Shown here one piece after another: positions 1 through 7,635 of a stretch of 16,900 nt of DNA. Where the stretch lies: contig CAAFEV010000336.1 in the NCBI GenBank assembly GCA_900762005.1, positions 1 through 16,900 of the forward strand. The letters are read 5' to 3'. Under the pieces are notes generated by a model. That model did not search any database. It saw only the letters and a list, made by a program, of their open reading frames with translations, and was not told the origin of the DNA. Within the stretch, counting starts at the first letter, position 1; each line of letters begins with the position of its first letter. The DNA comes from an uncultured Oscillospiraceae bacterium. GTDB lineage: Bacteria > Bacillota > Clostridia > Oscillospirales > Oscillospiraceae. Both the position numbers and the translations under genes were made by a program.

Positions 1-2
1 GC

Positions 3-104
3 AGCTTTAAAACAGTCGTACAGTTCCGTCCGTTCAATACTGGCTTCACGGAAAACGGGCAGGAGAATGACGGGGAAGCGGTACTGAAATATAAGCTGCG
101 GTAG
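3..104 (+). CDS. 3' end of an unidentified protein (partial, cut by the window edge)
   Basis: An open frame runs from the left edge to a TAG at 102-104, giving the last 33 residues of a protein that begins outside the window. The visible tail is mixed polar and aromatic, ends in KYKLR, and has no membrane segment or motif that I recognise. The stop codon lies inside the left arm of a strong hairpin terminator, which fits a genuine gene end. The reading frame is inferred only from this open stretch and its relation to the terminator. No function can be offered. Confidence 0.5.
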   Translation, partial: SFKTVVQFRPFNTGFTENGQENDGEAVLKYKLR

Positions 105-139
105 TGTATGAAAAGCACATACGCTACCGCAGATTTTTA
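96..139 (+). terminator. Rho-independent terminator, possibly bidirectional
   Basis: Arms 96-110 and 118-132 pair over 15 bp with one G-T wobble (CTGCGGTAGTGTATG against CATACGCTACCGCAG). The 7-nt loop is AAAAGCA, and ATTTTTAT follows on the plus strand. The opposite strand also leaves the stem into a U-rich run (CTTATATTTC). It can therefore serve both the partial plus-strand gene, whose stop is inside the stem, and the convergent minus-strand operon that ends at 171. Confidence 0.88.
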
Positions 140-162
140 TGGGGTGTTGTTGCGTGAATTTC

Positions 163-210
163 TCTCTCCCTCAGTCAGCTTCGCTGACAGCTCCCTCGTC
201 AGAGGGCACC
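163..210. repeat. Short palindromic repeat with two stem-loops (REP/MITE-like)
   Basis: Two adjacent small inverted repeats are visible. GTCAGC (174-179) and GCTGAC (183-188) pair around TTC, and CCCTC (193-197) and GAGGG (202-206) pair around GTCA. I recall elements of this type being scattered in Clostridia genomes, often at gene ends, but could not search for copies. Only this one clear copy is in the window. On the minus strand it is read through by the GIY-YIG gene and supplies that gene's last codons and its stop. Confidence 0.6.
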
Positions 211-479
211 AAAGACGAAGGACAAGGGACGGGAGACGGCGGGAGAAGGGCGAGCTTTTGGGCACGGGACAGGCGTTTGACGGCGTACTCGCGCTTGAGC
301 GCGGCAGAGTGATTTTCGCAGGATTCTTGATAGACAAGCGTCAGCGGTGCTCTGCCACGGGTGTACTTCGCGCCCCTGCCATCGCGGTGGGCGGCAAGGC
401 GGCGGTCCAAATCGTCGGTGATGCCGGTATAGAGTGTGCCGTCCTTGCAGCGCAGGATGTAAAGACACCACTGCCTCAC
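171..479 (-). CDS. GIY-YIG domain endonuclease-like protein (YhbQ/UPF0213 type)
   Basis: This 102-residue protein has the small single-domain GIY-YIG nuclease fold. Visible family residues are Tyr7 in LYILRC, Tyr17-Thr-Gly, Arg26, His31, the GAKYTRGR segment near 36-43, and Glu64 within KREYAVKRLSRAQK, the usual metal-binding glutamate. Stand-alone members are usually about 80-95 residues and their cellular role is poorly defined; DNA cleavage or repair is assumed. The start is GTG at 479-477 and overlaps the stop of the preceding Dabb gene by 4 nt (GTGA), which suggests translational coupling. The family-like part ends near residue 79. The last residues, ending SDEGAVSEAD, are encoded by the palindromic repeat and look like an acquired tail rather than part of the fold. 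Confidence 0.88.
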   Translation of the reverse strand: MRQWCLYILRCKDGTLYTGITDDLDRRLAAHRDGRGAKYTRGRAPLTLVYQESCENHSAALKREYAVKRLSRAQKLALLPPSPVPCPSSLVPSDEGAVSEAD

Positions 480-754
480 AGCTCGATGTCAATCGCGCTG
501 CGCTCGGTACGGATTGCCGTGCAGAGACCCGAAACCGCCACATGGCGAGGGTCGTTCTTATACTTCTCGACATCGGCAAGGGTATCAAAGCAGGCGACAA
601 GCGCGGCATCATAGCTTGCGTTTTCAACGGCACTGCGGCGCACCTGCAGGGATCGGATTTCGGGAATGACGCCGTTTAGCGCGGCAAGCTTCGTTAAAAA
701 CTCGGTCGGGTCGGCTCCCTCGCGGAATTTCCACAAAACAATATGTTGAATCAT
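476..754 (-). CDS. Dabb family (stress-responsive alpha/beta-barrel) protein
   Basis: This 92-residue protein starts with MIQHIVLWKF and ends with ERSAIDIEL. Both are hallmarks of the Dabb (dimeric alpha-beta barrel) family, including His4 and the region around HVAVSGLCTAIRTERSAID. Members form small ferredoxin-like dimers. Some are enzymes and many have no known function, so only the fold can be assigned. ATG at 754 is preceded by GGAGAG at good spacing. The gene lies 35 nt after asd and overlaps the following GIY-YIG start, so it is likely the fourth gene of the hom-lysC-asd transcript. Nothing in the sequence ties it to amino-acid synthesis. Confidence 0.85.
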   Translation of the reverse strand: MIQHIVLWKFREGADPTEFLTKLAALNGVIPEIRSLQVRRSAVENASYDAALVACFDTLADVEKYKNDPRHVAVSGLCTAIRTERSAIDIEL

Positions 755-789
755 AGTTTGCTCTCCTATTCGCTCAATTTCGCTCTAAA

Positions 790-1797
790 TCAATCTTTTT
801 CGAGCAAAATCTCTGCAATCTGCACAGCATTTGTCGCCGCGCCCTTGCGCACCTGATCGCCGCAGCACCACAGGCACAGACCGTTTTCATCGGTCAGGTC
901 GGGGCGGATGCGCCCGACAAAGACCAAGTCCTGATTGGAGGTGTCAAGGGGCATCGGATATTGCTTGCTCGCAAGGTCATCGACGAGCTTACAGCCGGGG
1001 GCTGCGGCAATGCAATCCCGCGCCTCCTGCACGGAGACAGGGCGGTCGAAATGCAGGCTGACGGAGATGGAATGGCTGCGCACCACGGGCACGCGGACAC
1101 AGGTACAGGAGACGCGCAGCTCAGGCAGGTGCATGATTTTGCGGCCCTCGTTCTGCATCTTCATCTCCTCGCTCGTATAGCCCTCGAACTGCTCGCCGCC
1201 GATTTGCGGAATCAGATTATAAGCAATTTGATGGGAGAACACCTTCGCCTGTACCGGCTCACCGCCCAGCAGGGCCTCCACCTGCTCGGCAAGCTCCAAC
1301 GGCCCGCCCGCACCCGCGCCGGAAACCGCCTGATAGGTCGAGGCGGTCATGCTGCGGATCGGCGTAAGGGCGTTGAGCGCGTTGACCGCCGCGACGGTGA
1401 TAATCGTGGAGCAATTCGGATTGGAGAGAATGCCCTGATGTTTTTTTACATCCCCGGGGTTGATTTCCGGCACTATCAGCGGCACCGCCGCGTCGAGCCG
1501 GAAAGCGGAGGAATTATCCACAAACACCGCGCCCGCTGCGACAATTGCCGGGGCAAAGCGTTTGGCAACGTCATTTTCCGCCGCGCCAAGGACAATATCC
1601 ATGCCCTCAAAGGCAGACTCGCACGCCTCCTGCACCGCAACCGCCTTGCCGCGGAAGGGCAGCATTCTGCCGACGCTGCGCGCACTTGCCAACGGGCGCA
1701 GCTCCGCAATCGGGAAGTTGCGCTCCTCTAAAATTTTCATCATTTCTCTGCCGACGGCGCCGGTTGCGCCTAAAATGGCAACGCGATACTGTTTCAT
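790..1797 (-). CDS. asd: Aspartate-semialdehyde dehydrogenase
   Basis: This 335-residue cytosolic enzyme reduces L-aspartyl-4-phosphate to L-aspartate 4-semialdehyde with NADPH. The product is the branch point to lysine/diaminopimelate and to homoserine. The Rossmann motif GATGAVG is at 10-16 and DNSSAFR at 94-100. The nucleophile is Cys129 in SNPNCST, and the likely acid/base His242 lies in RVPVVRSHS. Length and motifs are normal for the bacterial Asd family. The ATG is 10 nt beyond the lysC stop, and its ribosome binding site (GAGG) overlaps that stop codon, implying coupled translation with lysC. No internal promoter was noticed, so it is probably expressed from the hom promoter. Confidence 0.97.
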   Translation of the reverse strand: MKQYRVAILGATGAVGREMMKILEERNFPIAELRPLASARSVGRMLPFRGKAVAVQEACESAFEGMDIVLGAAENDVAKRFAPAIVAAGAVFVDNSSAFRLDAAVPLIVPEINPGDVKKHQGILSNPNCSTIITVAAVNALNALTPIRSMTASTYQAVSGAGAGGPLELAEQVEALLGGEPVQAKVFSHQIAYNLIPQIGGEQFEGYTSEEMKMQNEGRKIMHLPELRVSCTCVRVPVVRSHSISVSLHFDRPVSVQEARDCIAAAPGCKLVDDLASKQYPMPLDTSNQDLVFVGRIRPDLTDENGLCLWCCGDQVRKGAATNAVQIAEILLEKD

Positions 1798-1807
1798 GGT
1801 TTCTGCC

Positions 1808-3121
1808 TCACTTTACAAATGCGTTATACAGCACGCGGATGGTCTCCGCGTAGTCCTTGTTGTCCACGCCGACGAGAATGTTCAGCTCGTCGGGTCCCTG
1901 CGAAATCATACGGATATTAATCCCCTGCGCACCCAAGGCGGCGAAAATCTTGCCGGAGGTACCGGCGCGGAACGCCATTTTTCTGCCGACGGCGGCAACA
2001 ATGGCAATGCCGTCCGTGACCTTGATGCTGTCCGGGTGCACCTCGCGGCGCAGATCCTCCGTGATGGAGTACTGGTGCGGCGTAAGCTTTTCGGAGGGCA
2101 CGACAAGCGAAATGCAGTCAATGCCCGTGGGGGTATAGCAAATCGGTACCGTGTTCTTTTCGAACACCTCGACGATGGCGCGGAGCGTACCGACGGCACC
2201 TGCCATGCCCTTTTTGGAAATGGTAACGATGGAGAAATCGCACTTCCCGGCAATTCCCGTAATGAAGCGCTGGGGGTTGTGCCCCTCTTTAAATTCCTCG
2301 GACACCAGCGTGCCCGGATGGTCGGGGTCGTTCGTGTTGCGGATATTGAGCGGTATGTTCTTCTCCCGCACCGGGAAAACCGTCATTTCATGTAATACCT
2401 GCGCACCGCTGTAGGAGAGCTGGCGCAGCTCGCTGTAGGTTGCGCGCTCAATCGTTTTCGGGTTGTCGACAATGCGCGGGTCTGCCATCAGAATACCCGA
2501 TACGTCCGTCCAGTTTTCGTAGACATCGGCATCAAGCGCGGCCGCCGCAAGCGCGCCCGTAATATCCGAGCCGCCGCGTGTTAGGGTGTGGATTTTGCCG
2601 TCCGGCATCCTGCCGTAAAAGCCGGGAATGACCGCGCAGCCGCCGTTGACCAGCTTTACAAGGGCGGCATAGGAAGACTCCTGATCTACGGTGCCGTCAT
2701 AGTGGAAAAACAGCCAGCGCGTCGCGTCGATAAAGGGAAAGCCGAGGAACTCCGCCATCAGCAGTCCGGAGAAGTATTCGCCGCGGGACACCAGCTCCTC
2801 GCGGGAAATGCCGTTATCCATTTTTTGCCGCAGGGCGTCAAACTCGCTTTCCAAATCGGTCTTTAAACCCAGCTCGTCGCGCAAAGCGCAGTAACGTCTG
2901 CGTATCATTTCGAAAATATTATCGCAGGAAACGCCGTATTGCAGGTGCGCATAGCACAGATAGAGCAGGTCGGTGATTTTATTATCCTCATCGGTTCGTT
3001 TTCCTGACGCGGACACTACGACCACCCGACGGGAGGGGTCGGAACGGACAATATCCCGGATTTTTCGGTACTGTCCCGCGTCCGCCATCGACGTACCGCC
3101 GAATTTCAACACTTTTAACAT
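1808..3121 (-). CDS. lysC: Aspartate kinase (monofunctional, ACT-domain containing)
   Basis: This 437-residue enzyme phosphorylates L-aspartate, the first committed step of the aspartate pathway. The kinase part shows KFGGTS at 6-11, SRGEYFSG at 112-119, TRGGSD at 181-186 and ENWTDVSG at 202-209. The C-terminal part, roughly 290-437, is the regulatory region with paired ACT folds, visible as segments around 297-312 and the GINIRMISQG stretch near 400-409. In this family that region binds lysine or threonine as feedback inhibitor; which one cannot be read from the sequence. A strong AAAGGAG site precedes the ATG. The gene is 10 nt from hom upstream and 10 nt from asd downstream. It is not fused to homoserine dehydrogenase, which is a separate gene here. 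Confidence 0.95.
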   Translation of the reverse strand: MLKVLKFGGTSMADAGQYRKIRDIVRSDPSRRVVVVSASGKRTDEDNKITDLLYLCYAHLQYGVSCDNIFEMIRRRYCALRDELGLKTDLESEFDALRQKMDNGISREELVSRGEYFSGLLMAEFLGFPFIDATRWLFFHYDGTVDQESSYAALVKLVNGGCAVIPGFYGRMPDGKIHTLTRGGSDITGALAAAALDADVYENWTDVSGILMADPRIVDNPKTIERATYSELRQLSYSGAQVLHEMTVFPVREKNIPLNIRNTNDPDHPGTLVSEEFKEGHNPQRFITGIAGKCDFSIVTISKKGMAGAVGTLRAIVEVFEKNTVPICYTPTGIDCISLVVPSEKLTPHQYSITEDLRREVHPDSIKVTDGIAIVAAVGRKMAFRAGTSGKIFAALGAQGINIRMISQGPDELNILVGVDNKDYAETIRVLYNAFVK

Positions 3122-3131
3122 AGGGTCTCCT

Positions 3132-4292
3132 TTATCGCAAAGCCGCTATGAAGCACTCTGCATCTGTTTTTTTATGTTCTGCCGCCCAACGGTGTACTTC
3201 CGTGACGGACACTTCTTTCGTTATTATAGCGCAATCCATCATTTTGTCAATACGCGCCTTGAGCCAGACGTCAATGCCATTCGTGCGCACATAGTACTGC
3301 CGGCGGACGCCGGAATTGTCCACGTGCGCCGGCTTCATGCACTCGGTATAGAACGCTTTCTGCCCATTCTTCACGTCGATACAGTCCTGTACTACATTAT
3401 ATGCCGTCGGGTAGCGACCTGCGCCCTGTCCGTAAAAGCTCAGCTTTCCGGTTGCCGTACCCGTCATGGAAATCAGATTGTTATTCGTCGGAATCGCAGA
3501 CTCGGGCATGGCGGAGGTCATCAGTGCCGGCTCGATATATGCAGCAACGCCGTTTTCAAGCTTGCGGGAGGCAGCAAACAGCTTGCAGACGCGGTGCATT
3601 CGGCGGAACGCGGCAATATCCGCGTCGCTGATGCCCTCAATGCCGAAGGTATCTACCTCCGCTTCGTCAATCACACAGCCGTAGGCGATGTTTGAGGAAA
3701 TCACCAGCTTGCGCCGGATATCCGCGCCGGAGACGTCCGCTGCGGGGTCCGCCTCGGCATAGCCCAGTGCCTGCGCCTGCTTCAGTACTTCTTTAAAGCT
3801 GCCGCCCGCAGTGTGCATGGTGTCGAGAATAAAGTTTGTCGTGCCGTTCATGATGCCGCTGAGGCGCGTAATCGACTCCAGACGGATGGTGCGCTCCAGC
3901 GCAGTCAGCCAGCCGATGCCGCCGCCGACCGCCGCCGTGCAGCGCAAAGCAACGCCGTTTTCCTTTGCAAGCGCGGTCAGCTCACGGTAACGCGCCGCAA
4001 CCAGCAGTTTGTTCGCCGTAATGACGTTTTTTCCCGCAGCAAGTGCCTGCGAGACAAATTCATACGCCGGATGCAGGCCGCCGATGACCTCTACTACCGT
4101 GTCAACCGTCTCATCGTCTAAAATCTGCTCGTAACGCTCGGCTACCGGACAGGTGATGCCCGGAAACAGGACAAGGCTGAATACGTAGGCAAGCTCCATA
4201 TCGTCCCGCGTTTGAATAAAGTCATAAACGCCCCTGCCGACCGTGCCAAGACCCAAGAGCGCAATGCGCATCGGACGATTGTTTTGCTGCAT
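3132..4292 (-). CDS. hom: Homoserine dehydrogenase, short C-terminal form
   Basis: This enzyme reduces aspartate semialdehyde to L-homoserine with NAD(P)H. The chosen ATG at 4292 gives 386 residues. It is preceded by AAGAGGGG and places the nucleotide-binding motif GLGTVGRGV (14-22) at the expected distance from the N-terminus. The frame stays open upstream to 4418, but that would run through the promoter region. Other motifs are TANK at 92-95, NGTTNFIL at 149-156, and GYAEADPAADVSGADIRRKL near 177-196 with the catalytic-type Asp191 and Lys195. GQGAGRYPTA at 288-297 closes the core. Family members with a full ACT domain run to about 430 residues. Here only about 80 residues follow the core, so the regulatory tail is short or divergent. 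It is first gene of the hom-lysC-asd operon. Confidence 0.95.
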   Translation of the reverse strand: MQQNNRPMRIALLGLGTVGRGVYDFIQTRDDMELAYVFSLVLFPGITCPVAERYEQILDDETVDTVVEVIGGLHPAYEFVSQALAAGKNVITANKLLVAARYRELTALAKENGVALRCTAAVGGGIGWLTALERTIRLESITRLSGIMNGTTNFILDTMHTAGGSFKEVLKQAQALGYAEADPAADVSGADIRRKLVISSNIAYGCVIDEAEVDTFGIEGISDADIAAFRRMHRVCKLFAASRKLENGVAAYIEPALMTSAMPESAIPTNNNLISMTGTATGKLSFYGQGAGRYPTAYNVVQDCIDVKNGQKAFYTECMKPAHVDNSGVRRQYYVRTNGIDVWLKARIDKMMDCAIITKEVSVTEVHRWAAEHKKTDAECFIAALR

Positions 4293-4312
4293 AACAGTCC
4301 CCTCTTTCAAGA

Positions 4313-4341
4313 GCAAGTGTCCTTGTGAGAAAAACACTTGC
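4313..4341. promoter_or_regulatory. Inverted repeat in the hom/thrC control region (operator or leader hairpin)
   Basis: GCAAGTGT (4313-4320) and ACACTTGC (4334-4341) form a perfect 8-bp inverted repeat with a 13-bp centre. The right arm overlaps the proposed thrC -35 box. In the hom transcript the whole element would lie in the 5' leader. A second small hairpin (CTCT 4302-4305 with AGAG 4310-4313) abuts it and would mask part of the hom ribosome binding site on the minus strand. It could be a repressor site or a leader structure; the regulator is unknown. Confidence 0.5.
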
Positions 4342-4366
4342 ATTTTTCTGAAAAACAGTATATCAT
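4338..4366 (+). promoter_or_regulatory. Sigma-A-type promoter for thrC-thrB-dapF
   Basis: The -35 TTGCAT (4338-4343) and the -10 TATCAT (4361-4366) are separated by exactly 17 bp. Transcription would begin near 4373, leaving a leader of about 34 nt before the thrC ATG at 4407. The -10 box overlaps the -10 of the hom promoter on the other strand. Confidence 0.68.
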
Positions 4367-4385
4367 AGAGAGAGAAAAAACGCAA
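4357..4385 (-). promoter_or_regulatory. Sigma-A-type promoter for hom-lysC-asd
   Basis: Read on the minus strand, the -35 TTGCGT (4385-4380) and the -10 TATACT (4362-4357) are 17 bp apart. The start would be near 4350, giving a leader of about 58 nt, too short for a T-box or lysine riboswitch. It overlaps the thrC promoter almost completely, so polymerase could probably occupy only one at a time. Confidence 0.68.
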
Positions 4386-4406
4386 GAAAAAGATTGGTGG
4401 TTTTTT

Positions 4407-5858
4407 ATGATTTATCAAAGCACGCGCTCTGCCGACATTCGCGAGAGCGCACCGCGCGCCGTTTTGCGTGGGCTTGCCCCCGACGGCGGGCTGTTTGTAC
4501 CGGATTGCTTTGTCGATTTTGATTGGCGCGGGATGCTCGGGCTGGATACACTCGGCATGGCGGAGCGCATTTTATCCGCCCTGCTGCCGGGCTTTGCCGA
4601 CATGGAGCGGCTGGTGCGCCGCGCCTATGCGGGCAAGTTTGAGACGGAGGAGCTGACACCGCTCGCCTGCGTCGGCAGCCGTTATGTGCTGGAGCTGTTC
4701 CGAGGGCCGACCTCGGCGTTTAAGGATGTTGCGCTGTCGATGCTGCCGCAGCTGATTACCGCAGCGCGGGAGCAGGAGCAGCTTTCCGACGAAATTTTGA
4801 TTTTAACCGCGACCTCCGGCGACACAGGCAAGGCGGCGCTGTCAGGCTTTTGCGACGTGCCGGGTACGAAAATCATTGTCTTTTACCCCGACGCGGGCGT
4901 TTCCGCCGTGCAAAAGGCGCAGATGGTCACACAGGAGGGTGAGAATGTCTGCGTCTGCGCCGTGCAGGGGAATTTCGACGACACACAGAACGGCGTGAAG
5001 GCGATTTTTACCCGTGGCATTCAGGACGGCTGCGGCGTGCGTCTGTCCTCTGCCAATTCCATTAACATCGGGCGGCTTGCGCCGCAGGTGGTCTATTATT
5101 TTAAAGCATATGCCGATTTGCTGCGGCGCGGACGCATTGCCGAGGGCGACAAGGTGGAGTTCGTGGTTCCGACCGGAAATTTCGGCGATATTTTGGCGGG
5201 CTATCTCGCCAAGCGCATGGGTCTGCCCGTGGGCAGGCTTGTCTGCGCGTCTAACCGCAACGATGTACTGACCGACTTTTTGCAGACCGGTACCTATGAC
5301 CGCCGCCGTCCGTTCTACAAGACGCTCTCGCCGTCGATGGATATTCTGGTTTCGAGCAATTTAGAGCGGCTGCTCTACTTCCTGTGCGAAAGCACAGACG
5401 AGGTTGCCGGTTATATGCGCGCTCTGCGCGAGGACGGCCGCTATACGGTTTCGCCCGCGCTCTTTGCAAAGCTGCAGACGGAGTTTGCCTGCGGCTGCTG
5501 CGACGATGAGAAAACAAAGCAGACTATCGGGCAGGTCTGGGCGCGGCACGGCTATCTGATGGACACGCACACCGCCGTGGCATGGGCGGTTGCCGAGGCA
5601 TACGAAAGCGATTGCCCCGTGGTGGTGCTCTCCACTGCTTCGGCGTATAAATTCCCGGCGGCGGTTCTCTGCGCGCTCGGCGGTGACGCCTCAGGCGACG
5701 AATTCGCCGTGATGCAGCGTTTGCATACGCTGACCGGGGTTCCCATCCCGCCGCCTCTGGCTGCCCTGCCGGAAAAACCGCAGCGTCATTTCGACTGCAT
5801 TTGCCGCGAGGATATGTTAAAGTATGTTTTGCAGAAGGTGACACAATGGAAAAGGTAA
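4407..5858 (+). CDS. thrC: Threonine synthase (PLP-dependent)
   Basis: This 483-residue enzyme converts O-phosphohomoserine to L-threonine. The start chosen is the ATG at 4407 (MIYQSTRSADIRES), the typical N-terminus of the longer ThrC type. The open frame extends upstream to 4338 but that part lies in the promoter. The PLP lysine is Lys106 in FRGPTSAFKD. The phosphate-binding SGDTGKAAL is at 137-145. VPTGNFGDILAGY and the SSNLERLLYF segment are also as expected. The ribosome binding site is weak (GGTGG, 6 nt from the ATG), in contrast to the strong sites elsewhere. The 3' end overlaps thrB by 13 nt, so the two are likely coupled. Confidence 0.97.
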   Translation: MIYQSTRSADIRESAPRAVLRGLAPDGGLFVPDCFVDFDWRGMLGLDTLGMAERILSALLPGFADMERLVRRAYAGKFETEELTPLACVGSRYVLELFRGPTSAFKDVALSMLPQLITAAREQEQLSDEILILTATSGDTGKAALSGFCDVPGTKIIVFYPDAGVSAVQKAQMVTQEGENVCVCAVQGNFDDTQNGVKAIFTRGIQDGCGVRLSSANSINIGRLAPQVVYYFKAYADLLRRGRIAEGDKVEFVVPTGNFGDILAGYLAKRMGLPVGRLVCASNRNDVLTDFLQTGTYDRRRPFYKTLSPSMDILVSSNLERLLYFLCESTDEVAGYMRALREDGRYTVSPALFAKLQTEFACGCCDDEKTKQTIGQVWARHGYLMDTHTAVAWAVAEAYESDCPVVVLSTASAYKFPAAVLCALGGDASGDEFAVMQRLHTLTGVPIPPPLAALPEKPQRHFDCICREDMLKYVLQKVTQWKR

Positions 5859-6727
5859 CCGTCCGTGTTCCGGCGACGAGCGCAAATCTCGGCCCCGGCT
5901 TCGACTCCTTCGGCTGTGCACTTGCGTTATATAATACATATACCTTTGAGCTCATCTCCGGCGGACTGGAGATTTTCGGCTGCGACGAGGAATATCGCAA
6001 CCGCGATAACCTCTCCATCGTCGCCTACCGCTACGCAATGGACGCGCTCGGGCTCCCCTCAGAGCCGCTGCGCCTTGACATTGACGCGAATATCCCCGTC
6101 TGCCGCGGCCTGGGCTCCTCGTCGGCAATGATTATCGGCGGCGTGATGGCTGCCAACGCCTTGCACGGCAATCCCCTCTCCAAGGAGGAAATGCTGCGGC
6201 TGTGCACCGTGGTCGAAGGACACCCGGACAACCTTGCGCCCGCTCTGTTCGGCGGCATGACTGCCAGCCTGATGCGGGAGGGTAAGCCCGTAACTGCGCG
6301 GTTCCCGCTTTCGGAAAAGCTGCGTTTTTTCGCCCTCATACCGGATTTTCCGCTGAGCACACAGCTGGCACGTTCCGTCTTGCCGCAGCGCGTTCCCTTT
6401 GCCGACGCAGTGTTCAATATCTCCCACGCGGCACTGCTGCTGCGTGCCTTGGAAACCGCCGACGCGGAGATGATTTCCTTCGCGCTCGATGACCGTCTGC
6501 ACCAGCCCTACCGAAAGGGCTTGATTACGGGCTTTGAGGATGCCGAACGGGTGGCAAAGGAATGCGGCGTCACCGCTTTTTGCATCTCCGGCGCAGGCCC
6601 GACCTGCCTGTGTATTGCAACGGACGACGGTGTGGGTGAGTGCCTGCGCAAGCATTTGCCCGAGGTCTGCCCGAGCTGGCAGGTGCTCTCTCTGCGCGTG
6701 GACACGGAGGGCGCGAAATTACTCTGA
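5846..6727 (+). CDS. thrB: Homoserine kinase (GHMP kinase family)
   Basis: This 293-residue enzyme phosphorylates L-homoserine with ATP to make the ThrC substrate. The GHMP motifs are VRVPATSANLGPGFDSFG at 6-23, PVCRGLGSSSA (ATP-binding loop) at 84-94, and SGAGPT near the C-terminus. The start at 5846 is preferred over an in-frame ATG at 5801. It follows an AGAAGGTG ribosome binding site and begins directly at the conserved first strand. It overlaps the end of thrC by 13 nt. Length is normal for bacterial ThrB. Confidence 0.97.
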   Translation: MEKVTVRVPATSANLGPGFDSFGCALALYNTYTFELISGGLEIFGCDEEYRNRDNLSIVAYRYAMDALGLPSEPLRLDIDANIPVCRGLGSSSAMIIGGVMAANALHGNPLSKEEMLRLCTVVEGHPDNLAPALFGGMTASLMREGKPVTARFPLSEKLRFFALIPDFPLSTQLARSVLPQRVPFADAVFNISHAALLLRALETADAEMISFALDDRLHQPYRKGLITGFEDAERVAKECGVTAFCISGAGPTCLCIATDDGVGECLRKHLPEVCPSWQVLSLRVDTEGAKLL

Positions 6728-6742
6728 AAAGGAGATATAGGA

Positions 6743-7549
6743 ATGAAATTCTACAAATACTGCGGCGCAGGCAATGATTTTATCCTGCTGGAGGATTTGG
6801 ACGACTTGCCGATACACACCAACCTCTCCGAATTTGCAAGAAAGCTCTGCGCTCCGCATTTCGGCATCGGCGCAGACGGGTTGATTGTGCTGGAGCCGGC
6901 GGAACATGACGGCGACTGCAAAATGCGCTTTTTTAACTGCGACGGCTCGGATGCCGAGCTTTGCGGCAACGGTGCCCGTTGCGTCTGCAAGCACTGCTGC
7001 GACCGCGGTATCGCCGGAGAGACGCAACGCATCGAAACCCCCTCCGGTATGGTCATCGGGAGTCGTATTTCTGAAAATCAATACCAGATCTGCCTGCCCG
7101 ACCCGTGCGCAGTTCGGGAGTTTTCCTTTGGTGAGGTGCATGGAACCTATCTGGAGTTGGGCAAAAATGGCATACCGCACGCGGTTGTTGTCGCAGATTT
7201 GAGCGAAGATAGAGCGAAGTTGCGCGATTTTGCGCGAAATTTACGGAATGCAAAGGATTTTCCGCGCGGCGCGAATGTAAACCTTTGCAGCGTCAAGGCG
7301 GAGAATATTTTGCGTCTGCTGACCTATGAGCGCGGTGTGGAGGACTTTACCCTCGCCTGCGGCTCCGGTACGGGTGCTACCGTCGCCGCTTTAACCCGCC
7401 TCGGCACAGTCAGCGGAAGGCAGACGGTCGTCGAAACGGACGGCGGCACCCTGACGGTAGATGTGAACAAGAAGGGACTGTTTTTAACCGGCCCTGCGGA
7501 GCGTGTCTACGTCGGAGAAACCAATCCTTACATCGGCAGAATGCGATAA
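6743..7549 (+). CDS. dapF: Diaminopimelate epimerase
   Basis: This 268-residue enzyme interconverts LL- and meso-diaminopimelate, the peptidoglycan and lysine precursor. It uses two cysteines as acid and base and no cofactor. Both are present: Cys74 in AELCGNGARC, and Cys206 in TLACGSGTGA. The N-terminus, MKFYKYCGAGNDF, is the family signature. An AAAAGGAG site precedes the ATG, 15 nt after the thrB stop, so it is the last gene of the thrC-thrB-dapF transcript. Its presence couples a lysine/cell-wall step to threonine genes. A strong terminator follows 6 nt after the stop. Confidence 0.98.
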   Translation: MKFYKYCGAGNDFILLEDLDDLPIHTNLSEFARKLCAPHFGIGADGLIVLEPAEHDGDCKMRFFNCDGSDAELCGNGARCVCKHCCDRGIAGETQRIETPSGMVIGSRISENQYQICLPDPCAVREFSFGEVHGTYLELGKNGIPHAVVVADLSEDRAKLRDFARNLRNAKDFPRGANVNLCSVKAENILRLLTYERGVEDFTLACGSGTGATVAALTRLGTVSGRQTVVETDGGTLTVDVNKKGLFLTGPAERVYVGETNPYIGRMR

Positions 7550-7555
7550 TGTAAT

Positions 7556-7600
7556 AACCCGGCTCTTCGATGGTTTTCATCGAAGAGCCGGGTTGTTTTT
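7556..7600 (+). terminator. Rho-independent terminator after dapF
   Basis: A perfect 17-bp inverted repeat, 7556-7572 and 7578-7594 (AACCCGGCTCTTCGATG and its complement), has a GTTTT loop and is followed by GTTTTT. It lies between convergent dapF and the parvulin lipoprotein gene. The minus-strand exit (ATTACATTAT) is less U-rich, so termination is probably best in the plus direction. Confidence 0.95.
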
Positions 7601-7635
7601 GGCTTGCCCGCTGTATCCGCCGCCGACGGAGCTCG

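Noticed and set aside
108..614. Plus-strand open frame of 168 codons across the GIY-YIG and Dabb genes
   Set aside because: It starts inside the terminator loop, has no ribosome binding site, and lies opposite two recognisable genes with a coupled stop/start.
961..2395. Long plus-strand open frames opposite asd and lysC (about 256 and 311 codons)
   Set aside because: They are antisense shadows in GC-rich DNA. The minus-strand frames carry complete Asd and aspartate kinase motifs, and the antisense translations are Arg/His-rich without family features.
4293..4406. T-box or lysine riboswitch controlling hom or thrC
   Set aside because: The predicted leaders are only about 58 and 34 nt, far too short, and no T-box-like conserved segment or terminator/antiterminator pair is present.
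4293..4418. Extended N-termini for hom (to 4418) and thrC (from 4338)
   Set aside because: Both extensions run through the shared promoter region and are not family-like. Ribosome binding sites and conserved N-termini support 4292 and 4407.
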